Positions 26,662 through 35,959 of a DNA stretch of 43,274 nt are shown one piece after another. The number at the start of each line of letters is the position of its first letter. The first letter of the stretch is position 1. Made by a program: the position numbers and the translations under genes. The notes beneath the pieces are model-generated. The model was not told where the DNA came from. It did not search any database and saw only the letters and a program-made list of their open reading frames with translations. The DNA comes from Frankiaceae bacterium (GTDB lineage: Bacteria; Actinomycetota; Actinomycetes; JADGOV01). The stretch lies in contig JADGOV010000015.1 of assembly GCA_017882785.1 (NCBI GenBank), positions 1 through 43,274 of the forward strand, in the 5' to 3' direction.

Positions 26662-27765
26662 TCACCTCCGCACGGCCCGCAACGGCGGGACGCTGCTGGC
26701 CACGACCGCCAGGACGGCGACGCCGGAGACGACGGAAAGCACCAACAGCGGCAGCCGGGTAATGGACAGGGCCACCGCGCCGAAGGCCAGCAAGGCCGTC
26801 CAGAGATACATGATCAACACGGCCCGGGTCTGGGAATGGCCGATCTCGAGCAGCCGATGGTGCAGGTGCATCTTGTCCGGCGAGAACGGCGAACGGCCGC
26901 TTCGGGTCCGGCGGACGACAGCCAACAGCAGGTCGACCAGCGGGATCGCCAGCACCGCTGCCGGTAGCAGCAGCGGCAGCAGAGCCGGAAAGAGGTCCAG
27001 TCCCCGGACGGCGCTGGGGTCGACCTGGCCCGTGATGCCGGTGGTCGCCGCGGCGAGAAAGAGCCCGAGCAGCATCGATCCGGAATCGCCCATGAAGATC
27101 CGGGCCGGATTGAAGTTGTGCGGCAGAAAGCCCAGACATGCCCCCGTCAGCGTGGCCGCGATAAGCGCCGGCGGAGTCAGCCGGTCGAACCCGTGGATCA
27201 CCGCCAACTGGTAGGAGTAGGCCAGGAAGGACAGGCTGGCGATGGCCACCACCCCGGCCGCGAGGCCGTCGAGGCCGTCGACGAAGTTGACCGCGTTGAC
27301 GGTGACCACGACGAGCAGGATCGTCAGCGGCACCCCGAACTGGCCGAGGGCGATGAAGCTGTGGGCGTGCAGCGGGTTGGGCACGTAGCTCAGCTGCACC
27401 CCGGCGAGCACCATCACGCCGGCCGCCGCGGTCTGGCCGGCGAGCTTGGAGACCGCGTCCAACTCCCAGATGTCATCCACCACCCCGACCGCGCAGATGA
27501 TCGCCCCCGCCAGCAGCACAGCCTGCGGAACCCGGGAGTCGGTGAACGTGGTCTGTAGGTGGGGCAGCCGGCTGGCCAGCACCATGCCTGCCGCCAGGCC
27601 GGCGTAGATCGCCGGGCCACCCAGGCGTGGGGTGGGGACAGCGTGCACGTCGCGGTCCCGTACGGGGGCCATCGCACCGACGGCCAACGCCAGCCGCCGG
27701 GCCAGCGGTGTCAACAGGTAGGTCACCGCGGCTACCACCACCAGGATGAGCGCGTACTCCCGCAC
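26662..27765 (-). CDS. wecA: WecA/MraY-like undecaprenyl-phosphate glycosyl-1-phosphate transferase
   Basis: A 367-residue polytopic membrane enzyme with about ten helices. Catalytic landmarks of the family are present: VVDDIWELDAVSK (Asp-Asp pair), NFVDGLDGLAAG, FMGDSGSMLLG, and the cytosolic PDKMHLHHRLLEIGHS loop with its His cluster. It transfers a UDP-linked sugar phosphate (GlcNAc-1-P in the mycobacterial counterpart Rv1302) to a polyprenyl phosphate carrier, starting cell-wall linkage or polysaccharide synthesis. The GTG start has GGAGGAG upstream. Sugar specificity cannot be read from the sequence. Confidence 0.92.
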   Translation of the reverse strand: MREYALILVVVAAVTYLLTPLARRLALAVGAMAPVRDRDVHAVPTPRLGGPAIYAGLAAGMVLASRLPHLQTTFTDSRVPQAVLLAGAIICAVGVVDDIWELDAVSKLAGQTAAAGVMVLAGVQLSYVPNPLHAHSFIALGQFGVPLTILLVVVTVNAVNFVDGLDGLAAGVVAIASLSFLAYSYQLAVIHGFDRLTPPALIAATLTGACLGFLPHNFNPARIFMGDSGSMLLGLFLAAATTGITGQVDPSAVRGLDLFPALLPLLLPAAVLAIPLVDLLLAVVRRTRSGRSPFSPDKMHLHHRLLEIGHSQTRAVLIMYLWTALLAFGAVALSITRLPLLVLSVVSGVAVLAVVASSVPPLRAVRR

Positions 27766-27798
27766 AGGTCTCCTCCCCGGCGCCGGCAGCCGGGGGGG

Positions 27799-29067
27799 CT
27801 AGATGCGCGGGTAGGCGGGGTAGCGACCGGCGAGCGCCTCGACACTGGCGGTGAGCTCGGCGGTGGAGGAGGAGTCGACGTCCCGGATAGCGCGGCCGAT
27901 GAGGTTGGCGACGTCCTTCATGTCCCCCTCGGTCATGCCCTGGGTCGTGACCGAGGGCGTGCCCACCCGGATGCCCGAAGCCACCATCGGTGGCTGGGGG
28001 TCGTAGGGGATGGCGTTCTTGTTCAGGGTGATCTGGGCTGCGCCGCAGCGCAGCTCGGCCTCCTGACCGGTGACCCCGGCCTCACGCAGGTCGATCAGCG
28101 TCAGGTGCGTGTCGGTGCCTCCGGCCACCGGCCGCAGCCCCTCGGCGGCCAGGCCGTCGGCGAGCGCCTGGCAGTTGGCGATCACCTGGCTGGCGTAGGT
28201 CTGGTAGGAGGGCTGCTGGGCCTCCTTCAGCGCGACCGCCTTCGCGGCGACCGCGTGCATCAGCGGCCCACCCTGACTGAAGGGGAAGACCGCTTTGTCG
28301 ATCTTCTGCGCCCACTCCGACGTGCAGACCACCATCCCGCCACGCGGGCCGCGCAGCACCTTGTGCGTCGTGAAGGTGACGATGTCGGCATAGGGCACCG
28401 GGCTCGGAATGGCCTGGCCGGCGACGAGCCCGATGAAGTGCGCGGCGTCCACCATCAGCACGGCGCCCACCTCGTCGGCGATCGCGCGGAACGCCGCGAA
28501 GTCGATCAGCCGCGGGTAGGCGGTGGCGCCGCAGATGATGAGCTTCGGGCGGTGGGCGCGGGCCAGATCACGGACCTCGTCGTAGTCGATCAGCTCGGTG
28601 TCCTCGCGCACGCCGTAGGGCACGACGCTGAACCACTTGCCGGAGAAGTTCACCTTGCTGCCGTGGGTGAGGTGCCCACCGTGCGGCAGGGACATCGCCA
28701 GCACGGTGTCGCCCGGCATGCAGACCGCGGCGTACGCGGCGAGATTGGCACTCGCGCCGGAGTGCGGCTGCAGATTGGCGTGATCGCAGCCGAAGAGTTG
28801 CTTGGCCCGCGCGATGCCGATCTCCTCCGCCCGATCAACCTGCTCGCACCCGCCGTAGTAGCGCCGGCCGGGATATCCCTCCGCGTACTTGTTCGACAAG
28901 GTGCTGCCGAGCGCGGCCAACACGGCAGGTGAGGTGAAGTTTTCACTGGCGATGAGCTGCAGACCCCGGCGGAGCCTCGCCAGCTCGCCGACGAGCACGT
29001 CAGCGATCTCCGGGTCGGCTGCCCGCAGCTCGTCGAAGTCGGGGCCCCAGAATGTCGATTCGGTCAT
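27799..29067 (-). CDS. glyA: Serine hydroxymethyltransferase
   Basis: A 422-residue PLP enzyme converting serine and tetrahydrofolate to glycine and 5,10-methylene-THF. Visible landmarks are IASENFTSPAVL, YAEGYPGRRYYGG, LPHGGHLTHG, VDAAHFIGLVAG and the PLP-lysine motif VTFTTHKVLRGPRGG. GGAAGG lies upstream of the ATG. It stands where Streptomyces also places glyA, between the phosphatase and wecA-like genes. It has its own likely promoter. Confidence 0.97.
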   Translation of the reverse strand: MTESTFWGPDFDELRAADPEIADVLVGELARLRRGLQLIASENFTSPAVLAALGSTLSNKYAEGYPGRRYYGGCEQVDRAEEIGIARAKQLFGCDHANLQPHSGASANLAAYAAVCMPGDTVLAMSLPHGGHLTHGSKVNFSGKWFSVVPYGVREDTELIDYDEVRDLARAHRPKLIICGATAYPRLIDFAAFRAIADEVGAVLMVDAAHFIGLVAGQAIPSPVPYADIVTFTTHKVLRGPRGGMVVCTSEWAQKIDKAVFPFSQGGPLMHAVAAKAVALKEAQQPSYQTYASQVIANCQALADGLAAEGLRPVAGGTDTHLTLIDLREAGVTGQEAELRCGAAQITLNKNAIPYDPQPPMVASGIRVGTPSVTTQGMTEGDMKDVANLIGRAIRDVDSSSTAELTASVEALAGRYPAYPRI

Positions 29068-29096
29068 CGTGCTGCCTTCCCGTCGCGAACCATGTC

Positions 29097-29102
29097 AGCG
29101 TA
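29097..29102 (-). promoter_or_regulatory. -10 box for glyA
   Basis: TACGCT lies in the 63-bp gap between the phosphatase gene and glyA, about 30 bases before the ATG. This gives a short leader containing the Shine-Dalgarno. Confidence 0.4.
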
Positions 29103-29130
29103 GTTGCTCGGGGGCCGTACGGGCCGGCAG

Positions 29131-29763
29131 CTACGCCGGGGCGATCCCGGCGAGCAGATCGAGCGGGACCGCCAGGGCGGCCGCGATCTGGCGGGCGGAG
29201 GTCGTGAAGACCGAGGCCGGGGCGCCGATGGGGTCGGGCAGGTCGTCGTCCTCGGCGTAGGCAGGCCGACAGCGCCCGCGGGCTCGGGCAGCCGCCAGGA
29301 CCAGGGCCGCAGCCCGCGCCGGTAGTGGGCTCACGGGCAGTTCGGCCACCGACACCGTGGAGCACAGCCGGGAAAATTCCAGGATGGTGAACGTGCGCCC
29401 GATCACGCGCGGCACCAGGGTCACCGCGCACGCGCGGTGCTCGCGGGTGGCGCAGAGCACGACGTCGGCGCCGTGCACGACGTCCTCGGTCAGTTCGCGG
29501 GCCCGAAAACCCGCGTCCGAGCCGCCGAGTTCGCGCAGGGCGCTCGCGGCGAAGGGCTCCATCGTGGACCCCTCCAACCCCCAGGTGCCGGCACTGCCGA
29601 CGACGACGGCGTCGGCCGCCGGACCGAGGCGCTCCCGTAGACCGGCGGCGAAGAGTCGCTCGGCCACCGGTGACCGGCAGATGTTGCCCGTACAGACAAA
29701 TAGCACACTTACGGCGACCCCAGCCCGCTGGGCCGCCCGAGGGGTCGGCCCGAGTGAGCTCAT
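29131..29763 (-). CDS. Low-molecular-weight protein-tyrosine-phosphatase-like protein
   Basis: A 210-residue protein with the CX5R(S) loop VLFVCTGNICRSPVAERLF near residue 20. DLPDP near residue 180 could supply the general-acid Asp. The family dephosphorylates phosphotyrosine or arsenate-type substrates; the length is above the usual 150-160. The Streptomyces counterpart lies in the same position. ATG overlaps the sua5 stop (ATGA), so the gene follows sua5 in one operon. Confidence 0.88.
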   Translation of the reverse strand: MSSLGPTPRAAQRAGVAVSVLFVCTGNICRSPVAERLFAAGLRERLGPAADAVVVGSAGTWGLEGSTMEPFAASALRELGGSDAGFRARELTEDVVHGADVVLCATREHRACAVTLVPRVIGRTFTILEFSRLCSTVSVAELPVSPLPARAAALVLAAARARGRCRPAYAEDDDLPDPIGAPASVFTTSARQIAAALAVPLDLLAGIAPA

Positions 29764-30404
29764 GGGTCCTCCACCCCGGGGCAGACCTCGCGCAGCGCCT
29801 CGGCGGATATCGCTCCGACGCGCAGCACCCGCGGCGTGCCGGCGGTGAGGTCGATGATCGTGGAGGGCACCGCGGTCGCGCTCGGACCGGCGTCGAGGTA
29901 GACATCCACGGCCTCACCGAGGGCCTCGCGGGCCTGCTCGACGGTGGTGGCCGGGGCGGCGCCGCTGCGGTTGGCGCTGGACACGGCCAGTGGTCCGGTC
30001 GCCGCGATCAGATCCAGCGTGACCGGATGCAGCGGCATTCGCACCGCGACGGTGCCGCGGCTGTTCCCGAGATCCCACGCCAGCGCGGCGGAGTGCCGGA
30101 CGATCAGCGTGAGCGCCCCGGGCCAGAACGAGTCGGCCAACTGGCGGCCGCTCTGCGGCAGCGCATCGACCACGCCGTCGAGCATGCGACGGGAATCCAC
30201 CAGGACGGGCACCGGCATATCCCGGCCCCGGCCCTTCGCGGCCAACAGGACGTCCACCGCGGCCGGGGTGAAGGCGTCAGCGGCCAGTCCGTACACGGTG
30301 TCCGTGGGCAGCACGACAAGTCGCCCGTGCGCCACGGAGTCGGCCGCCTCCCGCAGCCCGTCCGCCCGCTGCAGCGCCTGCGAGCAGTCGTAGGTCCGAG
30401 CCAC
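29760..30404 (-). CDS. L-threonylcarbamoyladenylate synthase (Sua5/YwlC/YrdC)
   Basis: About 214 residues. The YrdC fold is shown by LVVLPTDTVYGLAADAF, AAKGRGRDMPVPVLV, FWPGALTLIV, GTVAVRMPLHP and PLAVSSANRSG. It makes threonylcarbamoyl-AMP for the t6A modification at position 37 of ANN-decoding tRNAs. The frame extends to 30425. GTG at 30404 is preferred because it matches the mycobacterial N terminus and avoids overlapping prmC. No C-terminal Sua5 domain is present, so it is the short YwlC/YrdC-like form. Confidence 0.92.
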   Translation of the reverse strand: MARTYDCSQALQRADGLREAADSVAHGRLVVLPTDTVYGLAADAFTPAAVDVLLAAKGRGRDMPVPVLVDSRRMLDGVVDALPQSGRQLADSFWPGALTLIVRHSAALAWDLGNSRGTVAVRMPLHPVTLDLIAATGPLAVSSANRSGAAPATTVEQAREALGEAVDVYLDAGPSATAVPSTIIDLTAGTPRVLRVGAISAEALREVCPGVEDP

Positions 30405-30408
30405 GTCC

Positions 30409-31323
30409 TCAGTCTCCCTCAGCACCCGCGCGGTACTCGCGGTTTGCGGTCGCGAACCGGTCCCTGCCGGTCAGGTCGCGATGGTCGGCCACGCTGGCCC
30501 AGCCCGCGTCGATCAGCAGCCGCAGCACCGCGGCCCCCTGGACGTCGGCGTGCTCGAGCGCCAGGGCGCCACCGGGACGGAGCAGTCCGGTGGCGACCAG
30601 CGCCACGGTGCGGATCACGTCCAGCCCGTCCACTCCTGCCCACAGCGCGGCGGCCGGGTCGTGCTCGGCCACCTCGGGGTCCAACGGTCGGCTGCCCAGC
30701 GGGATGTAGGGCGGGTTGCTCACCACTAGGTCGACCGTGCCGGCAAGGTCGGCCACCGTCGGCGGAAGCATCGCGATGTCGGCCAGCACACAGCGCACTC
30801 GACCGCCGCCCACGCCGCTGGCAGCGACGTTGCGCTCCAGCCAGCGATAAGCGGCGGGCTCCCGCTCCACCGCGTACACCACGGTGTCGGGTCGTTCGGT
30901 GGCGATCGCCAGGGCAACGGCCCCGGAGCCGGCGCAGAGGTCGACGACGACCGCGGGACCGATGCCCGGCGAGTCCCCCGCCGATGCTGCCGACTCCCGG
31001 GCCAACGCCGCCAGGCACCAGTCGATGACGACCTCGGTCTCGGGCCTCGGCACAAAGACCCCCGGGCCGACAGCCAGGTCGAGATGGCGGAAAGCGGCGC
31101 GGCCGGTGATGTGTTGCAGCGGTTCGCGGGCGGCCCGCCGATCGACCGCGACGTGGTACGCGCTGCGCTCCTCGCCGGTCGGGGACCCGAATGCCGGCAG
31201 CCGGCTGCGCGGCACGCCGAGCACGTGCACCGCCAGCGCCTCGGCGTCGTGCCGGGCCGAGGGCACGCCGACCGCGCTCAGCCGCTCGGTGGCCGACCGG
31301 ATGAGCTCGGCCAGCTCCGTCAC
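30409..31323 (-). CDS. prmC: Release factor glutamine methyltransferase PrmC
   Basis: A 304-residue SAM methyltransferase. An N-terminal helical domain (to about residue 85) is followed by the [11 protein letters not shown] segment, the SAM loop [15 protein letters not shown] and the catalytic [11 protein letters not shown]. It methylates the Gln of the GGQ motif in RF1/RF2. Its GTG overlaps the prfA stop (GTGA, 31320-31323), coupling the enzyme to its substrate. Confidence 0.95.
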   Translation of the reverse strand: MTELAELIRSATERLSAVGVPSARHDAEALAVHVLGVPRSRLPAFGSPTGEERSAYHVAVDRRAAREPLQHITGRAAFRHLDLAVGPGVFVPRPETEVVIDWCLAALARESAASAGDSPGIGPAVVVDLCAGSGAVALAIATERPDTVVYAVEREPAAYRWLERNVAASGVGGGRVRCVLADIAMLPPTVADLAGTVDLVVSNPPYIPLGSRPLDPEVAEHDPAAALWAGVDGLDVIRTVALVATGLLRPGGALALEHADVQGAAVLRLLIDAGWASVADHRDLTGRDRFATANREYRAGAEGD

Positions 31324-32375
31324 CGGGCCGCGGCCACCTGGGCGGCAGCCTCACCGTCCGCGAGCGCCTGCACCACGTCGTCCAAAGCGCCGTCGAGGAC
31401 CTGGTCGAGGTTGTAGGCCTTGAAGCCCACTCGGTGGTCGGAGATCCGGTTCTCCGGGAAGTTGTAGGTGCGCACCCGCTCGCTGCGGTCCACGGTCCGG
31501 ACCTGGCCGGCCCGCTGGGCGGACTCCTGGGCGGCCTGTTCCTCCTGAGCCAGGGCTAGCAGCCGGGCCCGCATGATCCGCAGCGCCTGCTCCTTGTTCT
31601 GCAGCTGGCTCTTCTCGTTCTGGCAGGAGACGACCAGGCCGGTCGGCAAGTGGGTGATCCGGACCGCCGAGTCGGTGGTGTTGACGCTCTGGCCGCCCGG
31701 ACCAGAGGACCGGTAGACGTCGATCCGCAGCTCGTTCGGGTCGATCGACACCTCCAGGTCGGCCGCCTCCGGAAAGACGAACACCCCGGCCGCGCTGGTG
31801 TGGATCCGCCCCTGCGACTCGGTCACCGGCACCCGCTGCACGCGGTGCACGCCGCCCTCGTACTTCAGCCGTGGCCAGACCCCGCCGCCACGGCCCTTCA
31901 CCGCGACAGAGACGTCCTTGTAGCCGCCGAGATCGGACTCCACCGCGTCCAGCACCTCGGCCTTCCAGCCCTGCCGTTCGGCGTACCGCAGGTACATCCG
32001 CAGCAGATCGCCGGCAAACAGTGCCGACTCCGCGCCGCCCTCCCCGGCCTTGACCTCCAGGATGACGTCCTTGTCGTCGTTGGGGTCCCTCGTCACCAGC
32101 AGCCGCCTGAGCTCGTCCTCGCAGACCGCCAAACGGGCCTCCAGAGCAAGTGCCTCGACCCGGAACTCCTCATCCTCCGCTGACAGCGTCCGCGCCACCT
32201 CGAGGTCGGCCGCTACCCGCCCATGCGCCCGGGCGGCGGCCACGATCGGGGACAGGTGGGCGTATCGACGACCGAGCCGGGTCGCCAGCGCCTGGTCCGC
32301 GTGGATCGCCGGATCCGCCAGCCGATGCTCGATGTCGGCATACTCAGCCAGGAACTCATCGAGTGCGGGGAGCAA
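31320..32375 (-). CDS. prfA: Peptide chain release factor 1
   Basis: A 351-residue RF1. The codon-recognition segment [16 protein letters not shown] (PVT in place of PAT) identifies RF1, which reads UAA/UAG. The peptidyl-tRNA hydrolysis loop is [15 protein letters not shown]. The frame stays open to 32453. The TTG at 32375 is chosen because GGAAAGG lies six bases upstream and the following [19 protein letters not shown] matches the normal RF1 start and length. Confidence 0.94.
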   Translation of the reverse strand: MLPALDEFLAEYADIEHRLADPAIHADQALATRLGRRYAHLSPIVAAARAHGRVAADLEVARTLSAEDEEFRVEALALEARLAVCEDELRRLLVTRDPNDDKDVILEVKAGEGGAESALFAGDLLRMYLRYAERQGWKAEVLDAVESDLGGYKDVSVAVKGRGGGVWPRLKYEGGVHRVQRVPVTESQGRIHTSAAGVFVFPEAADLEVSIDPNELRIDVYRSSGPGGQSVNTTDSAVRITHLPTGLVVSCQNEKSQLQNKEQALRIMRARLLALAQEEQAAQESAQRAGQVRTVDRSERVRTYNFPENRISDHRVGFKAYNLDQVLDGALDDVVQALADGEAAAQVAAAR

Positions 32376-32471
32376 CGCGGACCTTTCCACCAAGACGGGC
32401 AGCAACGGCGTGCGGGCAGCAGAACAGCGCCGGCCGCGGGTCGCAGAACCCACGCCGACGCCGCTGTGAGA

Positions 32472-32681
32472 CTACGCCTTCTTGCCGTACCGCCTCTGGA
32501 ACTTCTCGACCCGGCCGCCGACGTCGAGGATCTTCTGCTTGCCGGTGTAGAACGGGTGACAGGCCGAGCAGACCTCGGCATGGATGACGCCGTTCTTGGC
32601 CGTGCTGCGCGTCGTGAAGGTGTTGCCACAGCTGCAGCTGACCTGCGTGTCGCCGTAGGCGGGGTGAATATCGGCTTTCAC
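32472..32681 (-). CDS. rpmE: 50S ribosomal protein L31, zinc-binding form
   Basis: 69 residues: [20 protein letters not shown] opening, then [16 protein letters not shown]. The Cys residues in SCSCG and CSAC form the zinc site of the C+ paralogue. AAGGAG precedes the GTG. It lies between rho and prfA, the usual actinobacterial order. Confidence 0.96.
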   Translation of the reverse strand: MKADIHPAYGDTQVSCSCGNTFTTRSTAKNGVIHAEVCSACHPFYTGKQKILDVGGRVEKFQRRYGKKA

Positions 32682-32775
32682 GAACGTACTCCTTCTTCTT
32701 TCTCAGGTCTGACACAGCAGGAACGCCGGTGGGCGGCGGGACATTCCGGCCGAAGCCGCAGCCCATAACCGAGAG

Positions 32776-34737
32776 CTACTCCGTGGGCATGGGAAGCGTC
32801 TTCTGAATCTGCAGCAGGAACTCGGCGTTGCTCTTTGTCGACTTCATCTTGTCAAGCAGCAACTCCAGGGCCTGCTGGGAGTCCAGGGCGTGCAGCACCC
32901 GACGGAGTTTCCACGTGATCGACAACTCGTCCGCGGACATCAGGAGCTCTTCCTTGCGGGTCCCCGAGGCGTCCACGTCCACCGCCGGGAAGATCCGCTT
33001 GTCCGCCAGCTTGCGGTCGAGCTTGAGCTCCATGTTGCCGGTGCCCTTGAACTCCTCGAAGATCACCTCATCCATCCGGGACCCGGTTTCGACCAGCGCT
33101 GTGGCGAGGATGGTGAGCGAGCCGCCGTTCTCGATGTTGCGGGCGGCGCCGAAGAAGCGCTTCGGCGGGTAGAGCGCCGTGGAGTCCACCCCGCCGGAAA
33201 GGATGCGCCCGGATGCCGGAGCCGCCAGGTTGTACGCCCGACCCAGGCGGGTGATGGAGTCCAGCAGGACGATGACGTCGTGTCCGAGTTCGACGAGGCG
33301 CTTGGCTCGCTCGATGGACAGTTCGGCCACGATGGTATGGTCCTCCGCCGGCCGGTCGAAGGTGGAAGCGATCACCTCGCCCTTGACCGACCGCTGCATG
33401 TCGGTGACTTCCTCAGGCCGCTCATCAACGAGCACCACCATGAGGTGACACTCGGGGTTGTTCCGCGTGATGGCGTTGGCGATGGCCTGCAGCACCATGG
33501 TCTTGCCCGCCTTGGGCGGGGAGACGATGAGCCCGCGCTGACCCTTCCCTATCGGCGCGACCAGGTCGATGACCCGCGTGGTCAACGCCAGCGGGTCGAG
33601 CTCGAGCCGCAGCCGCTCCTGTGGATAGAGCGGCGTCAGCTTGTTGAACTCCACCCGCTGCCTGGCCCGCTCCGGCTCCGTGCCGTTGACGGTATCCAGT
33701 CGGACCAGCGGGTTGAACTTCTCCTTGCGCTCACCTTCCTTCGGCTGGCGGACAGCGCCAGTGACCGCGTCGCCCTTCCGCAGTCCGTGCCGGCGGACCT
33801 GGGCAAGTGAGACGTACACGTCGTTCGGCCCGGGCAGGTAGCCGGTGGTCCGCACGAAGGCGTAGTTGTCCAGGATGTCGATGATGCCGGCGACCGGCAC
33901 CACGACGTCGTCGTCGCTGACCGTCGGGTCCGGCTCGTTGTTGGGAAAGCGCTCCGGTCGGTTCCGGTTGCGGTTGCGCTCGCGGAAGCGACCACGCCGG
34001 CGGCGGCCGTTGCCGTCGAATTCATCGTCACGCTGACCCTGCTGGTCACGCTGCTGGTCGCGCTGACCCTGCTGGTCACGCTGCTGGTCACGAGAGTCCC
34101 GCTGACGCTCGCGGTGCTGACCCTCGCGTTGGTCACGCTGCTGGCCGCCGTCCCGGTTACGCGGGGGCCTCTGGTCGGTACGGGGCTGGTCGCCCTGGTG
34201 GTCGCCACGATCGGGCCGCTCGTCGCGGGACCGCTGCCCTCCCGGGTCACCCGCCTGCTGGCGGTGGTCAGCCTGCCGGTCCCGTGACTCGGTCCCGGCG
34301 GACGTCTCCGGCTCAGCCGCCGCCTCTTCCGGACCGCGCGTCCTGCGCTGACCGTTCTGCTCCACTGGAGCGCTCGGAGCAGCGTCCTCGGTCGGCGCGG
34401 ATCTCGTCGCGGTCGTCCCGTTGCCGGTTGGTAGTGCCGACTGGGTCGTCGACGGGGGAGAAGATTGGGGAGATGCGCCGCCCTGACGTTCGGCGATGGC
34501 AGCGATCAGCTGGTTCTTGCGCATCCGTCCGGTGCCGGTGATGCCGAGAGAAGCGGCGAGCGCCTGCAGCTCAGGCAGCACCATAGCGGCCAGGCCGGAG
34601 CCGGACGCGCGTCGGCGGCGGGCGACCGGAGCCACGCCTGGTGTTTCGGTGCCGTCGATGGTCGTGGAGACGCTCGATGTGGCATCCGAGGAGTCGGACG
34701 AGGTAGCCACCTCGAGGATCTCGGTGGTGTCGCTCAA
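32776..34737 (-). CDS. rho: Transcription termination factor Rho with disordered RNA-binding insert
   Basis: A 653-residue Rho. An N-terminal Rho_N helical domain ([24 protein letters not shown]...) is near residue 60. A roughly 190-residue low-complexity insert rich in Arg, Gln, Asp and Asn follows, then the S1-like RNA-binding domain (about 280-350) and the hexameric ATPase. The ATPase shows [38 protein letters not shown] and GTGNMEL. Such inserts are typical of actinobacterial Rho and widen RNA binding. The insert contains a 30-bp DNA duplication. TTG at 34737 is the start: AAGGA lies seven bases before it. The leader is long and structured. Confidence 0.96.
   Translation of the reverse strand: MSDTTEILEVATSSDSSDATSSVSTTIDGTETPGVAPVARRRRASGSGLAAMVLPELQALAASLGITGTGRMRKNQLIAAIAERQGGASPQSSPPSTTQSALPTGNGTTATRSAPTEDAAPSAPVEQNGQRRTRGPEEAAAEPETSAGTESRDRQADHRQQAGDPGGQRSRDERPDRGDHQGDQPRTDQRPPRNRDGGQQRDQREGQHRERQRDSRDQQRDQQGQRDQQRDQQGQRDDEFDGNGRRRRGRFRERNRNRNRPERFPNNEPDPTVSDDDVVVPVAGIIDILDNYAFVRTTGYLPGPNDVYVSLAQVRRHGLRKGDAVTGAVRQPKEGERKEKFNPLVRLDTVNGTEPERARQRVEFNKLTPLYPQERLRLELDPLALTTRVIDLVAPIGKGQRGLIVSPPKAGKTMVLQAIANAITRNNPECHLMVVLVDERPEEVTDMQRSVKGEVIASTFDRPAEDHTIVAELSIERAKRLVELGHDVIVLLDSITRLGRAYNLAAPASGRILSGGVDSTALYPPKRFFGAARNIENGGSLTILATALVETGSRMDEVIFEEFKGTGNMELKLDRKLADKRIFPAVDVDASGTRKEELLMSADELSITWKLRRVLHALDSQQALELLLDKMKSTKSNAEFLLQIQKTLPMPTE
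34031..34090 (-). repeat. 30-bp tandem duplication in the Rho insert
   Basis: Positions 34031-34060 and 34061-34090 are identical except for one base. They encode two copies of a Gln/Arg/Asp decapeptide. The in-frame unit lengthens the disordered RNA-binding segment. Confidence 0.85.
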
Positions 34738-34755
34738 GTGGGGATCCTTCCCTGA

Positions 34756-34771
34756 GCGTCCTCGCGGACGC
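34756..34771 (-). promoter_or_regulatory. GNRA-capped hairpin next to the rho ribosome-binding site
   Basis: GCGTCC GCGA GGACGC forms a perfect 6-bp stem with a GCGA (GNRA) tetraloop, ending about 19 bases before the TTG start and close to the AAGGA. Confidence 0.5.
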
Positions 34772-34796
34772 AGCCCCATGAGGGCGGTGGGAGCGA

Positions 34797-34813
34797 CCGG
34801 CGAAATTCGCCGG
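34797..34813 (-). promoter_or_regulatory. Palindrome in the rho leader
   Basis: CCGGCGAAATTCGCCGG is a perfect 17-base palindrome around one central base. It may fold as a hairpin in the rho leader RNA or bind a dimeric protein. Confidence 0.45.
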
Positions 34814-34912
34814 GTCCGCCAATGCTGGCGGAAATGGTGAGACAAGACGCCGCGCCGTGGGGGGAACAGGAGTTGCGGTGTCGCTCTCTAGGCGTGGCGA
34901 TACAGGGCCAGC

Positions 34913-34969
34913 TCAGACAATGACGATCCGCAAGACGCACGCTCGATCCACATGGAGGCGGCGATGCAT
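34913..34969 (-). CDS. Short leader-peptide ORF of the RLHVD type upstream of rho
   Basis: An 18-codon ORF, MHRRLHVDRACVLRIVIV, lies in the rho leader 176 bases before the rho start. Many actinobacterial leader peptides carry RRxHVD followed by one or more Cys and are known or suspected cysteine/sulphur attenuators. This peptide has RRLHVD and one Cys at position 11. The ATG lies just after a TAGGCT box, so it would be at or near the 5' end of the mRNA. Assignment rests on motif and position only. Two downstream hairpins could serve as the responsive structure. Confidence 0.5.
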   Translation of the reverse strand: MHRRLHVDRACVLRIVIV

Positions 34970-34973
34970 GTTC

Positions 34974-35003
34974 AGCCTAACCTGTCAAGGCCGACAAGAG
35001 CAA
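34974..35003 (-). promoter_or_regulatory. rho promoter candidate
   Basis: TTGCTC (35003-34998) and TAGGCT (34979-34974) are separated by 18 bp, just after the thrB stop. The leader from here to the rho start is about 230 bases. A TTGACA also occurs in the spacer but at the wrong distance. Confidence 0.5.
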
Positions 35004-35023
35004 GAACGACGGGCTGTCGGTTG

Positions 35024-35959
35024 TCATTCCCGGGCTGTGACCGTTGCGCCAACCGTGTCCACCTCCAAGGCGAACGCCCGCCAACCCGCCGGGCCGGCCA
35101 GGCCCACGGCATGCGGGCCAAGCACCAGCACCGTCGGCCCGGCGCCGGAGATGACGGCCGGTATGCCGCGAGCACGCAGTTGAGCCATCAACTCCGCGCT
35201 CGCCGGCATGGCCGGGGCCCGGTAGGACTGATGGAGCCGATCCACGGTGGCCTCGAACAACAGTTCGGGCCGGCGACCGAGCGCCTCGACGAGCAATGCC
35301 GCGCGAGCCGCGTTGACCGTGGCGTCCCGATGCGGCACCGACGCGGGGATGAGACATCGGACAGCGGCGGTGGAGGCCTCGAAGGGCGGCACGAGCGCGG
35401 TCACAGTGACCTCGGCGACCGGTAGCCGCACGGCGTGCGTTCCGTCGGCATCGCCCCAGGCCAACGTGAACCCGCCGAACAGGCACGCCGCGACGTTGTC
35501 CGGGTGCCCCTCCAACTCCGTGCCGAGGGCAAGCACACCGGCGTCGTCCATCGCCGGGCCGGGTGGGCCGTTCGGGCACTGAGCCGGGCCGCAGCCACCG
35601 GTCAGCGCCCGGGCAGCGATCACTCCGGCCACAATGGCCGCGGCCGAGGACCCCAGGCCGCGGCCCTGCGGAATCGAGTTCCGGCAGTGCACGGCAAGCC
35701 CCGCCGGCTGGCCGCCGAGCCGGTCGAACGCGCAGCGCAAGGCTCGGACGACGAGGTGACGCCCGTCGAGGGGAAGCACCTCCGCTCCCTCGCCGACGAC
35801 GGAAACCTGCAGGCCACCCGCGGTCCGGCGGACGGTCACGTGATCGTAGCGAGCCAGGGCAAGGCCGAGTGCATCGAAGCCCGGACCGAGGTTCGCACTC
35901 GTCGCCGGTACGGCGACACTGACCTGGCTGACAGGGCCGGCGGTGGTGACCTCGTTCAC
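35024..35959 (-). CDS. thrB: Homoserine kinase
   Basis: A 311-residue GHMP kinase. [21 protein letters not shown] at the N terminus and the ATP loop [17 protein letters not shown] are intact; the C-terminal [13 protein letters not shown] completes the fold. It phosphorylates homoserine for threonine synthase. GTG at 35959 overlaps the thrC stop (GTGA), giving a coupled thrC-thrB pair. Confidence 0.95.
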   Translation of the reverse strand: MNEVTTAGPVSQVSVAVPATSANLGPGFDALGLALARYDHVTVRRTAGGLQVSVVGEGAEVLPLDGRHLVVRALRCAFDRLGGQPAGLAVHCRNSIPQGRGLGSSAAAIVAGVIAARALTGGCGPAQCPNGPPGPAMDDAGVLALGTELEGHPDNVAACLFGGFTLAWGDADGTHAVRLPVAEVTVTALVPPFEASTAAVRCLIPASVPHRDATVNAARAALLVEALGRRPELLFEATVDRLHQSYRAPAMPASAELMAQLRARGIPAVISGAGPTVLVLGPHAVGLAGPAGWRAFALEVDTVGATVTARE

